Source: Castor canadensis
Taxonomy: Eukaryota; Chordata; Mammalia; Rodentia; Castoridae
DNA: 64,000 nt
NCBI RefSeq assembly: GCF_047511655.1
Contig: NC_133392.1
Coordinates: 98,387,042 to 98,451,041 of the forward strand
Direction: 5' to 3'
Of the stretch, positions 21,159-34,014 are shown piece after piece; position 1 is the stretch's first letter, and the number at the start of each line of letters is the position of its first letter. The notes beneath the pieces were generated by a model. It was not told the DNA's origin. It did no database searches and was given only the letters and a program-made list of their open reading frames with translations. The position numbers and the translations under genes were made by a program.

Positions 21159-22150
21159 CAGCGTTTTTGGTTAACAGTTTCTTTGCACATTCTTTTAACA
21201 CTATCCAATAGTTTCAGTCTATAAGCTTTCTTGCCTCAGTCTAGCCTCACTCTTGAACCCCAGACATCTGGATAGTGTTTCAGCACTTCAAGATAGTAGA
21301 TACTGCATTTTCAGGAGAAGACATCTTTCCTCCACCCTAGTTAGAACTTTTTAAGTTTCAAATAAAAACCCAAGTCTAACAAATGTAAACTAAGAGGGGA
21401 ACTTGCTGGAGAGATATTAAGATCTCCCCTATAATCTTGGCAGTAAGGGAGTCTGGAGTGAGCCTCATCAGGGACTATAATGTTGCCTGGATGTCCTCCC
21501 TGTGTACTCTCTTCATCCTTCCTGGGAACAGCTTTCTCACATGGCTGGTAGCTGCAGAGGTTTGCAATCTGTTCTTGAATTCCAGTTCTAAAAGTCTTGT
21601 GGAGGAATTGATTAACCTAAGGTGCACATAAGATGCTCACTGTAAGGACCTCTGGTGGGGTACCTGTTGGGGATCCTTCTACAGAAGGGAGGGATCACAG
21701 GAAACAGGCAGTCCCTTACTACTTTCTACCAATGTGCTATTCAGTGGGTGGCCCTGCTACAGCATCACCCTGGAACTCCCTAGAAAGGGCATCAGGCCCT
21801 ACCTCAGACCCACAAGGTCAGAATTAGCATTTTAACAAGATCCCCAGGCAATTTGATGTACTGGAAAGGAGAAGCCTGATCTATTACACTATCCTAAATA
21901 CTCAATTTTTATCTCCTACAAAGAGACTGTAAAAGATTATCAACACTCACTGTAAAGCAGCCACTGAGTAGCACATTGTATGGGTTAATCGACTCGTTAG
22001 CATTATTACTGACTTCTATTCAGACCTTTTAAGACCATGTACCACTCTTTCTTTTTTTCCCTTCACTTTTTCAAAATGTAATAAATGCTTAAAACAGTCA
22101 TGTAATTAGCATTTACTGTATGTGATACATGCAAATTCTTTGACATTCTT
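21159..22150. other. Intergenic stretch, nothing assigned
   Basis: No convincing exon or repeat was seen. Open frames at 21,437-21,631 and 21,633-21,827 have no recognisable protein content. Confidence 0.4.
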
Positions 22151-22480
22151 CTTACCAAAGAATGGAGCCTACACTTCCCTCCCCTTAAAAGTGGGTTGGC
22201 CTTAGTGACTTAATTCTATTAAATAGAATGTAACAGAATAATACTGTGTGGTTTCAGAGACTATAAAAGGCCATAAAAGGTGATGCAGCATCTGCTTTGC
22301 TCTTTCTTAGGACACTGGGTCTTGGAACCCAGACACCATCCCCTGAGGAAGTTCAAACCATATGAAGAAGCCATGCTTGTGTATTCTGGAGGACAGCCCA
22401 CCCCCGATCCCAGACAAATGCCAACATTAATTTCCAGAGATATGAGAAAAACCCCCAGGTGAGACCCACCTAGTTGATTC
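22151..22480 (+). mobile_element. MaLR-type LTR (MLT1-like)
   Basis: Characteristic order is aaaagtgggttggcctta, gtgacttaattct, ataaaaggccataaaagg, ctttgctctttcttaggacac, cttggaacccagacaccat and gaggaagttcaaac. This matches the general MLT1 LTR pattern. It is an old solo-LTR fragment with no coding part. Confidence 0.6.
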
Positions 22481-23279
22481 CCAGAACCATGAAAAGGTGA
22501 TAATTAGGAAAAAATTGCTAGTTTAGGGTAGTTATTATGTAGCAATAGTTGCTGAAACACTGTTAATGTCTTACCCACTCTAGTAGTAGAGACTTTTGAG
22601 GGATGCAAAAACTGATTCTACAAAGACCCTCATGAGAAAACTACCTAGCAGAAACTGACAAAGTGCCATTTAAAATTAGATGATAGGAACATTAAAGACA
22701 AACTTCCATGTTAGTTGCTACATAGGTAGGTTATTAATGCTTTATTTACCATCGTAGAGAATACACTAAGAAGGAAGTAACAGTTGAGTCATTATTTGAA
22801 GACAATGAGATCACATTTCCTATTTATCTCCCTCTCCACTTTCTACCACTGTTCTTTCAAAATGACATTTTTTAGTCTTCCTTTTCTTCTAGCTCCCTTC
22901 TTTCTGTTATCATAAGGCTTGCTTTATAATCTGAAAATTAAATGGGGTGGGGGCAACATAACCACTTCACCTTCCTTCTCTATCTCCTATAAATTTGCCT
23001 CTGTTTTCTCCCTTCCCACTCCTATCCCCATTCTTTTAGACTTGCAGTTGGAGTTGGATATCCTTCCACTTTGAGTATCCCATCCCTTCTTTTGGGATCT
23101 TGCTGATATCATCCCTCATCTCTTCCTTCCATTTGTTTTTGAGTTAGAAAGCTTTCCTTACATTTTATAAAATGTTCAATCATCCTCATCTTAAACATTT
23201 TTCTCAAAATCATATGTTCTTTTCTAAATGCTTCACAGATCTCTTGTCTACTTGTTATGCAGCTATTCTGAATGAGTGG
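22481..23279. other. Intergenic stretch, nothing assigned
   Basis: AT-rich then pyrimidine-rich sequence with no recognisable exon. The part after 23,030 may already belong to the decayed L2 described next. Confidence 0.4.
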
Positions 23280-23830
23280 GTTCCACTTGCTGATTTGGCT
23301 TTCCTGTGTTGCCCTCACTGTGAACCCTTTGTCATCTGGCTTCTGCTCCCACCTCTTATCTGAAGCTGTTCTCTTCATTGGTGTTAGTGACCTCATTACC
23401 AAATCCAATGGAAATGTCTCTCCCTACATCCTTATAATTCTTTATCATCTCTCCTTAATAAATACCAGTTTTAGCACTGCTTCTGCCTGCCTTATGACTG
23501 CCCCCTTCCCCATGTTTCTGTCCTGAACTGCTCCTTTTCAGCCTCTTGAGTGCTTCTCTTAGCAGCCCTCCAACCCCCGCACATACACAGGTGTTCTGCA
23601 GAGTTCCTTCCCAGATGTTTCAAACTGCACACCCCCATCTGCATCTCTAGTGTTACCTCTACATTGTTGGCAGCTAAATTTCTGTCTCCAAGTATCTCTC
23701 CTGAATGCCTTTCTATCTGAAAAGCTCCCCCTCTCTAGCTGAAAGGCCCTAGAAATCTCAACTCAACATACCCCAAACTGAGCCTACCATCTTTTCTCTC
23801 ATTTCCCAGATCTTCCTTCTTTTTTTTTTT
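23280..23830 (+). mobile_element. L2 LINE fragment
   Basis: gacctcattaccaaatccaatgg (split by drift), ccctacatccttat, then ctcaactcaacataccccaaactgagc and accatcttttctc match the order found in L2 3' ends. It ends in a T-rich tract at 23,820. Confidence 0.6.
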
Positions 23831-25442
23831 TCTGTTTTCTATTCCAACTCCTCTCTGAGTGATCACAGAGTTTGCAGGATTGGGTCTCATGTAATGCCCA
23901 CCCCAGGGCATCCCCTGCCGCAGAGACTTGCCAACACTAGCCTGGTTGATACATGGCTGCTCAACGCCTATCTGCCGGTCACAGAGACCTACACTGAAAC
24001 TCAGCCACCAGGTGGTTGCTGCCTGTGTTCTCCAATTGGGCCATCAGCCATGTCGCCATTGTATCACGGAATGGGCAGAAATTGGTCCTCACTGGAGTGT
24101 TGTGGGTATGGACTTGCACTCTCTGATTTAAACCTCGCATGAGCATTACCTGTAGACTCACAGAAACCATGCTCACCATCAGAACATTGTGCTCAGCACT
24201 GAGTCTGATCCAGGAACTCATTTTACAGCACAAGTGTGAACTATCAGACCTGGCCAAGAATTTCTCCTTTACAGTGAATGTGGAGTTAAGCTTTGTCAGT
24301 ATAGAAAGCTGGAGGAACATTGCAGGAGGAAGGAGCTATTCTTTTTGCTTTGGGTGGCCTCTTCTTGTAGAGTGTGTGTATGCACGAGTATGTGGTTTCT
24401 TCAGTGCCCAGTGACTGGCAGCACAGAGCACCTTTCTGTGCACTGCCTTTTATAGAGCTACTAGCCAAGCATCTGCCTACCTCAGGGAACCTGGCTCCAG
24501 CGGCTTTTCAGTGAAGGTAAATGGGGGCACATTGCTGTGAAAGCCTTTCCCCAGAACATCTTTCAGTGAGTTCTGAGACACAGCTCCCATCTGAGGATAG
24601 CTGTCCTTAGTACCCCAGAAAGTAGCTTTCCAGAAAGTTCCCCTGGCATGACACCTTACTGAACTTCTTTGCCATCCATTGAGCCAGATCATGGTCTCTC
24701 CAATCACATCAGGATCTTAGTTCTGAAAGGGGGCAGTGTCCTCAGGATGGGGGCTGCTCCTAATGCCTGCCTTCCATCTGTGTTTTTGAGTTCTCTTTAT
24801 CTCTCACCATCAGGGTCCCCCTTCCTCTAAGGATCCCATGTTCAAATACTGGGTGATTTTTTGGTTTGGTAATTGGACTGTGACTGATGCACATTGCCAT
24901 AGAATCTAGATGGCATTAAGTGGTGAGATTCTTGGAAAGCCTTGTTCCTACCAAAAGAGAAGATTCTTCACCAACTCTCCTGAATTCTGAAAGCATCATA
25001 AAAAGAGCACTGCATTGGAGAAAATGATGGTGACTGAGCTAGCCAAGGCAATGCTAAGACCTGTCATATATGTGGAAAGTCACCCAGCTAGGGCTCACAG
25101 TGCTTTCAAAACTGGGGATCCTTGTGACTCTAGGCACTGCCTCCCTTCTCTCTAGGAATCAAGGAAATGGAAAGATTCAGGCAGCAGGAGAATCCTATTG
25201 TATCCCTTCCAAGAAGGGAGATAGATCAAAAGAGAAATGGGTCAAGGGCAGGTTGGTGTGGGAAATTGTTGAGTGAGCTACAAAAATGTTAGGTTAGCTG
25301 CATAGAATAGAGGGTAAGAACCCGAGCTTTGCAATTCTGTTGCTTTCCAGTCTGATAAATGCACACCAGCAGGAGCAGAGTAATTAAAATTACAAATAGG
25401 AAAATGTACTTTAAAACCAATAAAACCCAGAGGAGTAGTCAA
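23831..25442. other. Intergenic stretch with unassigned, faintly coding-like minus-strand segment
   Basis: Between 23,890 and 24,720 base composition is higher in GC and several short open frames overlap on both strands; minus 24,477-24,707 gives a 76-codon frame. I recognise no protein family. It might be an old retrocopy or ERV piece, or chance. The rest (24,720-25,442) shows nothing. Confidence 0.35.
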
Positions 25443-25652
25443 AGCACTGGTGGCTCATGCCTGTAATTCTTGGAGGCTGAGATCAGGAAGATCATGGTTC
25501 AAGGCCAACCTGGGCAAATAGTTTGCCAGACTCCATCTCCAAAATGGAGTGGAGGAGTGGCTCAAGTGTTAGAGCGCTTGCTTTGCAGGCATGATGCCCT
25601 GAGCTCAAATCCTAGTCTTCCTCACCTCCCTCCCCCCACCAAAAAAAAAACT
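25443..25652 (+). mobile_element. Composite rodent SINE
   Basis: B1-like start (ggtggctcatgcctgtaatt), then the tRNA-like part ggctcaagtgttagagcgct and gccctgagctcaaatcc, and an A-rich tail at 25,641-25,651. Confidence 0.85.
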
Positions 25653-28540
25653 AGGAGAGAAAAATGATGCTAAAATAAGAGAAAACAACTGAAAAGAACT
25701 TAAAACACTTTCAAAAGATTGAAAAACAAAACCAGAAGTTCAGAAATTAAAGGGTATAACCAGGGAAGAATGTGACAAAGGAATTAAAAATCCAGATGTT
25801 AAAATCAGCTTAGAATTTCAAAGATACAGTTGTGAAAAAAGCTACAGTGAAAAAGGAAACAAAAATCTTTTAAAGTGAAAAACAATAGGGGGGAAATTAA
25901 ATGAAATATAAAGAGTAAGCAGGTAGCTGAAACATTTTAAAGACAGATTTAGAATATGTTAAGACTAGTCAAAGGGATATAACATTCTCTAAGTGCTAAA
26001 CATTAGAGAACAAAGCAAGCTAAAAATAAATACGGAAGACAAGACATGAACAATTTAAAACACGAGAACAAACATTTTTCTAAAAAGCAAATCACCTGCT
26101 TTGTAAAGACACCTCTGGCTTTTGTTACTATTATTTTCCAGATTCTAAAGTAGCCACAAATTCTATTAGATTGTCTCTATACCTTTTATTCTCAAGGTCA
26201 AGTCCTTTGGGAAGTACCCCTCAGGGTTCCTTTAGACCAAAGCCAAAGGTAGCAAGCAGTTCAAAATGTTTTGCTTCTTTAGTTCCTCTTTCTGCAAAGG
26301 CTCCTGTCTCCCGGACTGTGTGGGTTTTAGTTTCTTGCCTTGAGGAGTTGGACCTGGAAATGGGCTGGAATGACATGGCCCTGTCATCTGCCTTGGCTCT
26401 CTGAGTCCCGTGGGCAAGTACTTCACTGCTAGGAGGCCCAGGGAAAGCACTTCATATTTAATGCCTGTGTATGTAGCTCCCAGCGCTGAAGTTGTTATGG
26501 ACCCTCTTTCCCTCCCCTCAACCTGCTGGCTGCATTTCAGACAATAATACTGTTTTGTGGTATTTTGGGCCCTAGATAGAAAGTCAGGGGTTTTCAAACT
26601 ATCTGGCCTACCACCTTCAATAAGAAACACATTTCATATTGTGACTCAGTACCTATCTCTATGACTGAAAAAGACATTTTAGTAAAATAAAATCCTCTTT
26701 AATAGCATGTACTTTGTTATTTTGTCTTCCTCTGTACTTTGTATCATAGAGCTGTCTCAGATGGGAGGTAGATCAATGCTGTCTAAAACCATTTTGCTTT
26801 CACCCACACTAAGAAATACATTTTACATTGTGTCCCAATGCACATATATGTGTATGCATCTATATAATGAAAAGGAAATTTTACAAAACAGTGCTGACTT
26901 TTCATACAGTATCCATTTTAATTTTCTACTATGCTGTATTATAGTTCTGTTTATGGCTTCTATTTGCATCCTACCAGACTCAATGTGAGCTCGGAGAACC
27001 ACAGGCAAGGAAAGTGCCCAACAGGGAGGAAGAATGATCACAAACACCTTTGTACTAACAATACCTCTTACTGCTTTCTTTGCTGTGCTAATCTGCACAT
27101 TGCATCCCAGTAACTCCAACATTCATGAGTTATAAATGCCTTCTATGTGAATAACCCAGCTTTTATCTCTAAGGTGCTTGCAATAGGGGACCAGGAGCCA
27201 GGACCCTGGTGAAGAGAGTTCCAACCAAGTTTCTAGAAGATGTCATTCAATTGAGAGCATCTATTTGTCACAATTTTTTTGAAATTGACAGCAAACCCAG
27301 AACAAATATTATTAAATTTAAATAAAGTAGAATTTATTGATATAACTGAATGTTCAGGAGAGATTTGTCTTCAGGCTCAACTTGATCCAGGACTCAATAA
27401 TGTGCTAAGATCCATCTCTTAGCTCTGCTTCCTCTAAGATGGCTGTAGTGTCAAGGTAGCACCCTTATCATAGCACATATGGTTCCAGCACTCCCAAGCC
27501 CTAAAGTATGATGAGCTTCCCTGCCTAGGGTCATGCTTCTGTCCCTGGGCTACTTGTTGCATCTGGGGAGATGATACACCCATGGGGTTAAGCCAGTTGG
27601 AGATGACTTCTGGAGTTTTGTGTAGAGTGAATGCCCCCAAACCACTTGGTTAACACTGGAGTCATTTGTTTTCTAAAGAAAATATGGGGAACTGTGACCT
27701 GGAAGGTAGGAAAGTAGACACTGGTCTGCCAATGACAAGTGTTTACTCTGTTGAGCCTCAAAAGCAGTGTGGAGATGGGGAGAGTTGTGGGAAAGGTTTG
27801 TCAATAAGTGGAGTCATGGGAGAGAAGCAGCACGAGTGAGACTGTAGCCACCGGTGTCACCAGGACACACTTCTGAGCAGTGAAGAATGAGATGAGGGCT
27901 GATAAGGCAGACCAGGAGTTCTGAAGTCCAGGCTATAGAATGAGGACTAAATCTAGCAGCTAGTCAAAATTCAGGGGAATTTTGGGTAGAAAATGGACAT
28001 GTTAGGAGGCTGACTTTGTACTGGGGGCAGAAAGCAATCCTAGAAGATCATGTTGGTCCAGCAAGAGTTAAATGACAGAGTAGCAATGTGTGTGGAAATA
28101 GGAGTGGACTTGGTTAGAAAAATCCTTGCTTCTTACTTCAGAAAATTTTCCATTCTGTTGACTTATGCTAAAGAGAGAGAGGGGGCCTTTAATATTTAAT
28201 TGGCTTCAAACAAAGATTAAACAATTCCCTAAAGCTTTACTTTTCAAAAAGGAAGAAACCACCTGTTGGGAAAACAAACTTATGGTTATGTAACTCATTA
28301 CACAAGTCTTTCCCATCAAATGATTAAATTACTTTGCAGCAAATGAGATGGCACGAAAACATTTCAAACACACCACATGGGCTCCTAAAACCTCCCTAGA
28401 GCCTTCTGGTTAGAATCTCAGGACCTATAGGAACTCAGTTCCAACCATGTTGTGTTAGCCTTTACATGTGCACTACTAGATGTGGGTGGACAGAAACTTC
28501 TTTAAGTGATGTATTTCTCCTTTCTGTTCTCCCTCTTTAT
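25653..28540. other. Intergenic stretch, nothing assigned
   Basis: A-rich from 25,660 to 26,090, possibly old LINE sequence (caaagcactaaa-style degenerate text), otherwise unique. No exon or RNA gene was recognised on either strand. Short frames (26,171-26,404, 26,232-26,630, 26,707-26,988) show no known protein pattern. Confidence 0.4.
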
Positions 28541-28645
28541 CCCAAACACTTGGATCCAAGCCCTGTGACAGGTGCTGGAGATAGGGAGCTGAACCTCAGC
28601 TAGACCTGAACCCAAGGACACTTTGGTCTAGTGTGGGACATGAAA
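28541..28645 (+). repeat. Ancient mammalian interspersed repeat fragment
   Basis: Contains the familiar string order caagccctgtgacaggtgctgg, agatagggagctgaac and ggacactttggtctagtg, as in the gtgccaggcactgt...gctggggatacaaa repeat family. The precise family was not determined. Confidence 0.4.
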
Positions 28646-29564
28646 CTTTCAATAAGTATGGCTATTGACATCTGTGGAGTGTGCGGTGGAAGTAGAGATC
28701 CCCTGGAATGCTTCCTCAGAGGCAACACTGCATTACTGAGTCTTTAAAGACAGTAGCTAAAAAAGGTGGTCAGGAGGAACAAAAGTCACTGGAAGGTATG
28801 TATCTGGAAGATGGATGTCTGAGCATGGAGAGTGGCATAGCAACTTTGACCTTGTGGATGTCTACAGAAATACATAGGCATTTGTTTTGGAGGACTCTCA
28901 GAGCTCTTGGATTCAGGCAGTTGGCTCTATCTCTGCCCATACTGGGACTGAGTCATTTAGTAAAAGTCAGTATATAGATTCATAGTTCATGTGAGCTTTT
29001 CACATATTTCAATGGAGAGCCATAGAAACAATAGGAGGAACCCTAGTTTTCAGGAATCATTGGAGGGAACACAGCTGAGAAGGAGTAGAAGATGGGCCTT
29101 ATGAGAGGTGCTGGCTCAATTAAAGAATACAGTGACTACCCTGCTTTCTGCTGGCAGTGACTGGTTTTGGAGTGGAATCAACTCAGAGAAGTAAGGCTCC
29201 ATTTGTGCCCTTGTTTGTGTCATTCTTCATTGGATGTAAAAGAATCATCAGCTCAACAGCTTTGATACCTGCTTAATGAGGAAGCCCATTTGGAGAGACA
29301 GAATAAACTGCACATACGTACACGTACACACACCTGCAGGCACTCACACATCCACACTCACACAATTGGCATGAATGACCACTCATCTGTGGTAAAAGAC
29401 ATCTGCAAATAAGGATGTAGGTTTATTTTCACTAAAACAAGGCAAACGAGATCTGTTTATTTCTACATTTGAGCCACTTGCTGCTTACAGTTATGTTGGG
29501 AGTAAGGGCTCATCTTGTAGAAATTGAAACATTGATACTTAATGTAGTTTTGATGTCTTTCTTT
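28646..29564. other. Intergenic stretch with a short CA-rich tract
   Basis: Unique sequence apart from a CA-rich low-complexity tract at 29,312-29,363. No exon was recognised; the 89-codon frame at 28,708-28,977 has no known similarity. Confidence 0.4.
29550..29562 (+). repeat. Target-site duplication of the SINE at 29,565 (left copy)
   Basis: gatgtctttcttt here and at 29,761-29,773 bracket the SINE. Confidence 0.75.
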
Positions 29565-29760
29565 TCCTTGTGGTGCTGGGGTTTGAACTCAGGGCCTATA
29601 CCTTGAGCACTCCACCAGCCTTTTTTTTTTGTGTGTGACGGATTTTTTTCAAGATAGGGTCTTGTGAACTGTTTGCCTGGACTGGCTTTGAACTGCGATC
29701 TTCCTGATCTTTACCTCCTGAGTAGCTAGAATTATAGGCATGAGCCACTGGCATCCAGCT
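29565..29760 (-). mobile_element. Composite rodent SINE
   Basis: The plus strand gives ggtgctggggtttgaactcagggcct and actccaccagc, then the reverse B1-like part ending gagtagctagaattataggcatgagccactgg. A gatgtctttcttt direct repeat lies on both sides (29,550 and 29,761), the likely target duplication. Confidence 0.88.
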
Positions 29761-29907
29761 TGATGTCTTTCTTTACAACGTTCTTACCAGAAGAAAAAGT
29801 TGCTGTCTATGCATGTTTAGCTGTGGTCCGCCTCCTCAGTGAAACCTGTAGCTGTTAACAATACTGTCCATGCTGAAAAATGCTTGGCAGAAACCCAAAG
29901 ACTTCTT

Positions 29908-30061
29908 CTGCCTGGGCCTGGTGTCACAGGCCTGTAATCCCAGAACTCAGGAGGTTGAGGCAGAAGGATTCCAAGCTTGAGGCCAGCATGCGCTACATAG
30001 TGAGACACTGTCTCGAAAAAAAGAAAAAAAGAAAGGAAAGAAAAGAAAAAGAAAAAAGAAA
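29908..30061 (+). mobile_element. B1-like SINE with purine-rich tail
   Basis: ggcctgtaatcccagaactcaggagg, ggccagcatgcgctacatagtgagacactgtctcg, then a GA/AAAG tail at 30,015-30,061. aatccaaag-like direct repeats (caaagacttc 29,896; ccaaagattt 30,062) hint at a diverged target duplication. Confidence 0.88.
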
Positions 30062-31014
30062 TCCAAAGATTTCTGAGGACAAAGGGCCCAATTTGGCACA
30101 TTGTAGATGCACATCTTTTGCTGGTGGAATGCCTATGGTTTTCTTTTGCCCTGGGAGTGAGCCCGACTGACAGTGCCTCTCTTTCAAGACCTCTTGCTTG
30201 GTGTGAAAGGATAGCTCTTGTCTCACAGAGGACCTATGAGCTGATGGACCATCAACCCCACACCTGAGTAATACCAAAAGAACAACAAGTTCTAGCAGTG
30301 AAAAGGCAAGGCAGAAAACAAATCAACATTTTGTCTCATATTATCCCTTGTTAAATGTCAGCTTTTAAAAGATACTCGTCTGTCTCCTGAAATCCAAGGA
30401 AGAAAGGAGGCAGACGTGGGGGCCTATGCAGTGCAAAGTCATGGTTGTGACAAGGGCAAAAGAGGAAGCTGAAAAACTATAGCAGGATCCTGAGGGGAGG
30501 GCAATGCCATAAATAAACCAACAGTCACCAAAAAGAGCTTTGAGAATTCCACAGTGAAGTAAGAACTTGAGAGAAGCAGTGCAGCTCTTTCCAGGTGCTA
30601 CTATAATTTCCCTTATAAGCTGACAGGCAGGGTGATAATATGGACAGCAAATGTTTGTATTCAGCCTCATGTTTGCTAAAGTCTTCCAGGGCATCCTTGC
30701 AAAAAGTGGTGAGCTATGCTCTGGATCAAGTTAACAAATGCCACATGGATTAGTCTCAGCCAAACTAGCAGCTTTCTGTTGTCTAGGGGAAGACTTGGCA
30801 GGGAACAACAACTCCTAGTAGTATGCAGATCAACTGTCCACTGTCACAAACAACAAGGGATTAGATGTGTCAGAGGTGACAGAATCAACATTACTTTGAC
30901 AGGTGAGACCAATATGATAAATTTAGCATAAGTAAATGTTATGGCCTTCATTTGGGCTGTTTTATCTCTTGAGGTTGACATAGTTTGGTACATAGGACTA
31001 CATGAGGATGCTGC
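30062..31014. other. Intergenic stretch, nothing assigned
   Basis: Unique sequence. Short frames on both strands (30,365-30,694 minus and 30,716-30,931 plus) have no recognisable content. Confidence 0.4.
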
Positions 31015-31385
31015 TAGCGACTCAGCATTTGTGCTCTCCCCCCATTCCTATATTGGAGTCTATTACCCAATGTGATGGTATTAAAAGGTGAGGCCTTTGA
31101 GAGGGAATTAGGTCATGAGATGAGACCCCTAACAAATGGGATTTATACCCTTTTTTTTTAAGGGAGAAGAAACAGGATCTTTCTATCTTTCTACTTCTTA
31201 CTGTGTGAGGATTTAATGAAGATGACTGTCCCTAAACTAGGAAGCCATCCCTCACCAGACATGTCTTAGCACAGTGATCTTGGACTTCACAGTCTGCAGA
31301 AGTGGGGAGAAGTAATGTAAAGCCTTCTTGCTTAAGCTATTCAGTCTATAGTGATTTGTTATAGAATCCCAAACTGAGTAAGTTG
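31015..31385 (+). mobile_element. MaLR/ERVL-type LTR fragment
   Basis: Order of landmarks is ttacccaatgtgatggtatt, aggtgaggcctttgagaggg, aattaggtcatgagatga, tgtgaggatttaatgaagatg, aagccatccctcaccaga, atcttggacttc and gtgatttgttatagaatccc. This is the general layout of an old MaLR LTR. Confidence 0.6.
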
Positions 31386-31443
31386 CTATTGGGAATTTTA
31401 GTTGATCCTATGACAATTGGCTTATTTTAAAATCCATCTAAGG

Positions 31444-31530
31444 GGGCTGGGGACATAGCTCAGAAGTAGAGCACTTGCCTAGCAAGCATGATGCCCTGGG
31501 TCCAATTCATACTACAACCAAAAAAAAAAA
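31444..31530 (+). mobile_element. ID-like SINE
   Basis: ggggctggggacatagctcag, agtagagcacttgcctagcaagc, gccctgggtccaattc and a 10-base A tail. It is the tRNA-derived type without the B1 part. Confidence 0.9.
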
Positions 31531-32079
31531 TCCATTACATTACTTTTTAGTATTCTATATGTAGTTATTTTATATTCCATAACTAATACATAATTCAAAT
31601 TTCTAAAATGTTTTGTTATTTCTATTAAATCTCCCTCACATTGGCATATTTTTTGGGTATTTTGTGATTTTATATGCATTACATCAATAATATGTAATAA
31701 GGACAAAGCAAGGGTTTTTTGTTTTTTTTTAAGTGTATTTATCAATATATATGGTTGGGCCAAATAACACTGCTTTAAACTGGTCGGGATGGTTAGGGTT
31801 AAGTTGAATTAAGTTACAATTAGACCAGATGAATTGGGAAGATGAAGAAATTGCCTAGGATGTGGCACAGAAAGATAGGGGGATTGAGAAACATGAGAGA
31901 ATCTTTAAGAACATGGGGATAAATTAGAAGATCTAATATGTATTTAACCTGAGTTCCAGAAAGGAGAACAGAGATAATATATGAGGGGCAATAGCTGAAG
32001 TGATATTGTTTCAGTTTTCCAGAATTGACACAAGATATCAATCTACATATATAGGAAGTGACCTATATACCTAAGCAGA
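31531..32079. other. AT-rich intergenic stretch
   Basis: Very AT-rich. Possible start of the old LINE-1 that follows, but too decayed to say. Confidence 0.35.
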
Positions 32080-32952
32080 ATGAAGATTATCCTCATCTCC
32101 ACATATTGTAGGAAACCTCAAAACTCCAAAGATGGACATAATGTTGTAATCAAAGACTGTAGAGCACAATTGTAAAGTGAATGGCAGAAGACTTCAACAG
32201 TAACAGAAATCAAGAGCTAGTTGACCAATATCTTAGAAATAGGTGAAAGAAAATAACTATTAACATAGAATCGTGTACCCAGAAAAATGAAGACAAAATA
32301 AACATAGGTTCAGGCATGCAAATCTGATATTGTTTCCCTACAAAAACTAGAAAGAAATCAGAAAATATTGAAAGGGATGAATAAGATGGATACCTTCTAC
32401 TTCTAGATGTCATGACCCATGCAGTGTAATAATTATGTGATAATGTGAAAGGATAAAAATGGGACAGAATTCAGAGTTAATAAATGAACCAACACACCAT
32501 GGTAAGCCTGATTTATGGCCAAAGCATCACCACTCAGTGGAGAAAGGGTGGCATTTACAATAAATGCTGTGTGTCAATTGGAGTACCTTAAGGGAAAAAA
32601 TGAAGAACCTTGATCCTGATTTCACATCATACCTCAAAATCTACTTGAGATGGATGAATCCACTCTAGAAGAAACCATAAGAAATTACCTTGAGGATCTT
32701 GAATTAAGGAGAGTTCTGAAATAGGACACAAATTATATCATACATAAAATAATGACATAGTTTGATGACTAAAATTTCTTAATTTTAATATAGTCCAATT
32801 AACAATAAGTCTATGAAAAGGCAAGCCATACACCGAAATACATCAAGCAAAAGATTGAATCAATACTATGCAAAGAATTTCTATAAATAGGAAAGAAACA
32901 TTTCAAACAATAAAAAGATTAGAGAAAACTTTTAATAGGTATGTCATAAAAG

Positions 32953-33060
32953 ATGTGGGGGCTGGAGAGGAGAGTGCCTGCCTATCAAGTGCAAGGCCCT
33001 AAGTTCAAACCTCTGTATCGCCAAAGGGAATGTCACACCATAAAGAAAAAAATAACAAAA
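32953..33060 (+). mobile_element. Degenerate ID-like SINE
   Basis: gggggctggagaggagagtgcctgcc, caaggccctaagttcaaacc and an A-rich tail. The left part is damaged. Confidence 0.65.
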
Positions 33061-33384
33061 GATGTGCAAATGGTCAATAAGCATATGAAAAGCTGCTCAA
33101 CATCATTATTTACCAAAACGATAAGAATCTAAAGTCGCAATGAGATATCACTATACAAGTCTCAAAAGAATTAAATTTGTAAAGACTGACAAATGTTGGC
33201 AAGAATATAAAGTAATTGAGCTCTCATTTATTGCTAGTGGGAGTGTAGATTGTTGCAACTATTTTGGAAAATTGTTTGGCAATATCCTCTAAGACCTAGA
33301 ACAGGTGTATCCTAGGACTCAGCAATTCTAACTCTTTGCCACATATCCAGCAAAAATGAGTATTATGTCAACAAGCATGGGCTG

Positions 33385-33730
33385 AGTATTTGTGTACCCC
33401 CCAAAATTCATATGCTGGGATGCTAACTTTCATGGGATTTGAAGGTAGGGGCTTTGGAAGGTAATTAGGTCATGGGATGGAGCACTAATGAATGAAACTA
33501 GGGGTCTTTTAAAAGACACCCGCAAGAGCTCTCTTGCTGTCTTTCCATCTGAGGAGAAGAGGAGAAGACAGCAATCTGCAATGCAAAAGAAGGCCCTCAA
33601 CAGAACCTAACCATGCTAGCACCCTGATCTTGGACATCCTACCACCAGAACTGTAAGACAAACTGACAGTGTCTGTAAGTCACCTGGTCCATGATACCTT
33701 GTTATAGTGGCTCAAATGGGACTCATAGTC
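33385..33730 (+). mobile_element. MaLR/ERVL-type LTR nested in old LINE-1
   Basis: gtaccccccaaaattcatatg, ggtaggggctttggaaggtaattaggtcatggg, agagctctcttgctg, aggagaagacagcaatctgc, accatgctagcaccctgatcttgga and ccaccagaactgtaag are in the usual order of this LTR class. LINE-1-like sequence flanks both sides. Confidence 0.68.
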
Positions 33731-33904
33731 CTCCATAGTATATGTATAAGAATGTTCCTAGCAACTGTATTTATAGTGACTCCAAAAGTGGAAGCAACCC
33801 CAAAGACCATCACCATTAAAGTTAGTAATTCTAATGCAGTATAATACTATACAGCAATGAAAAAAGAACTATTGCTGTACTCATCTGAAGGGATAAATCC
33901 ATAT

Positions 33905-33905
<1 letters not shown>

Positions 33906-33947
<42 letters not shown>
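33906..33947 (+). repeat. (GT)n microsatellite
   Basis: About 20 uninterrupted GT units directly next to the reversed ID-like SINE; such tracts often grow at SINE tails. Confidence 0.97.
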
Positions 33948-33948
<1 letters not shown>

Positions 33949-34014
33949 TTTACTGGGAATTGAACCAGGACTTTGCACATGCTAGGCAAGCACTGTTTTA
34001 CACTCCAGCCCCAG
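33948..34014 (-). mobile_element. ID-like SINE fragment, reversed
   Basis: The plus strand shows tactgggaattgaaccagga, cttgcacatg-like ctttgcacatgctaggcaagc and ccagcccc, the reverse complement of the tRNA-like unit. Confidence 0.85.
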
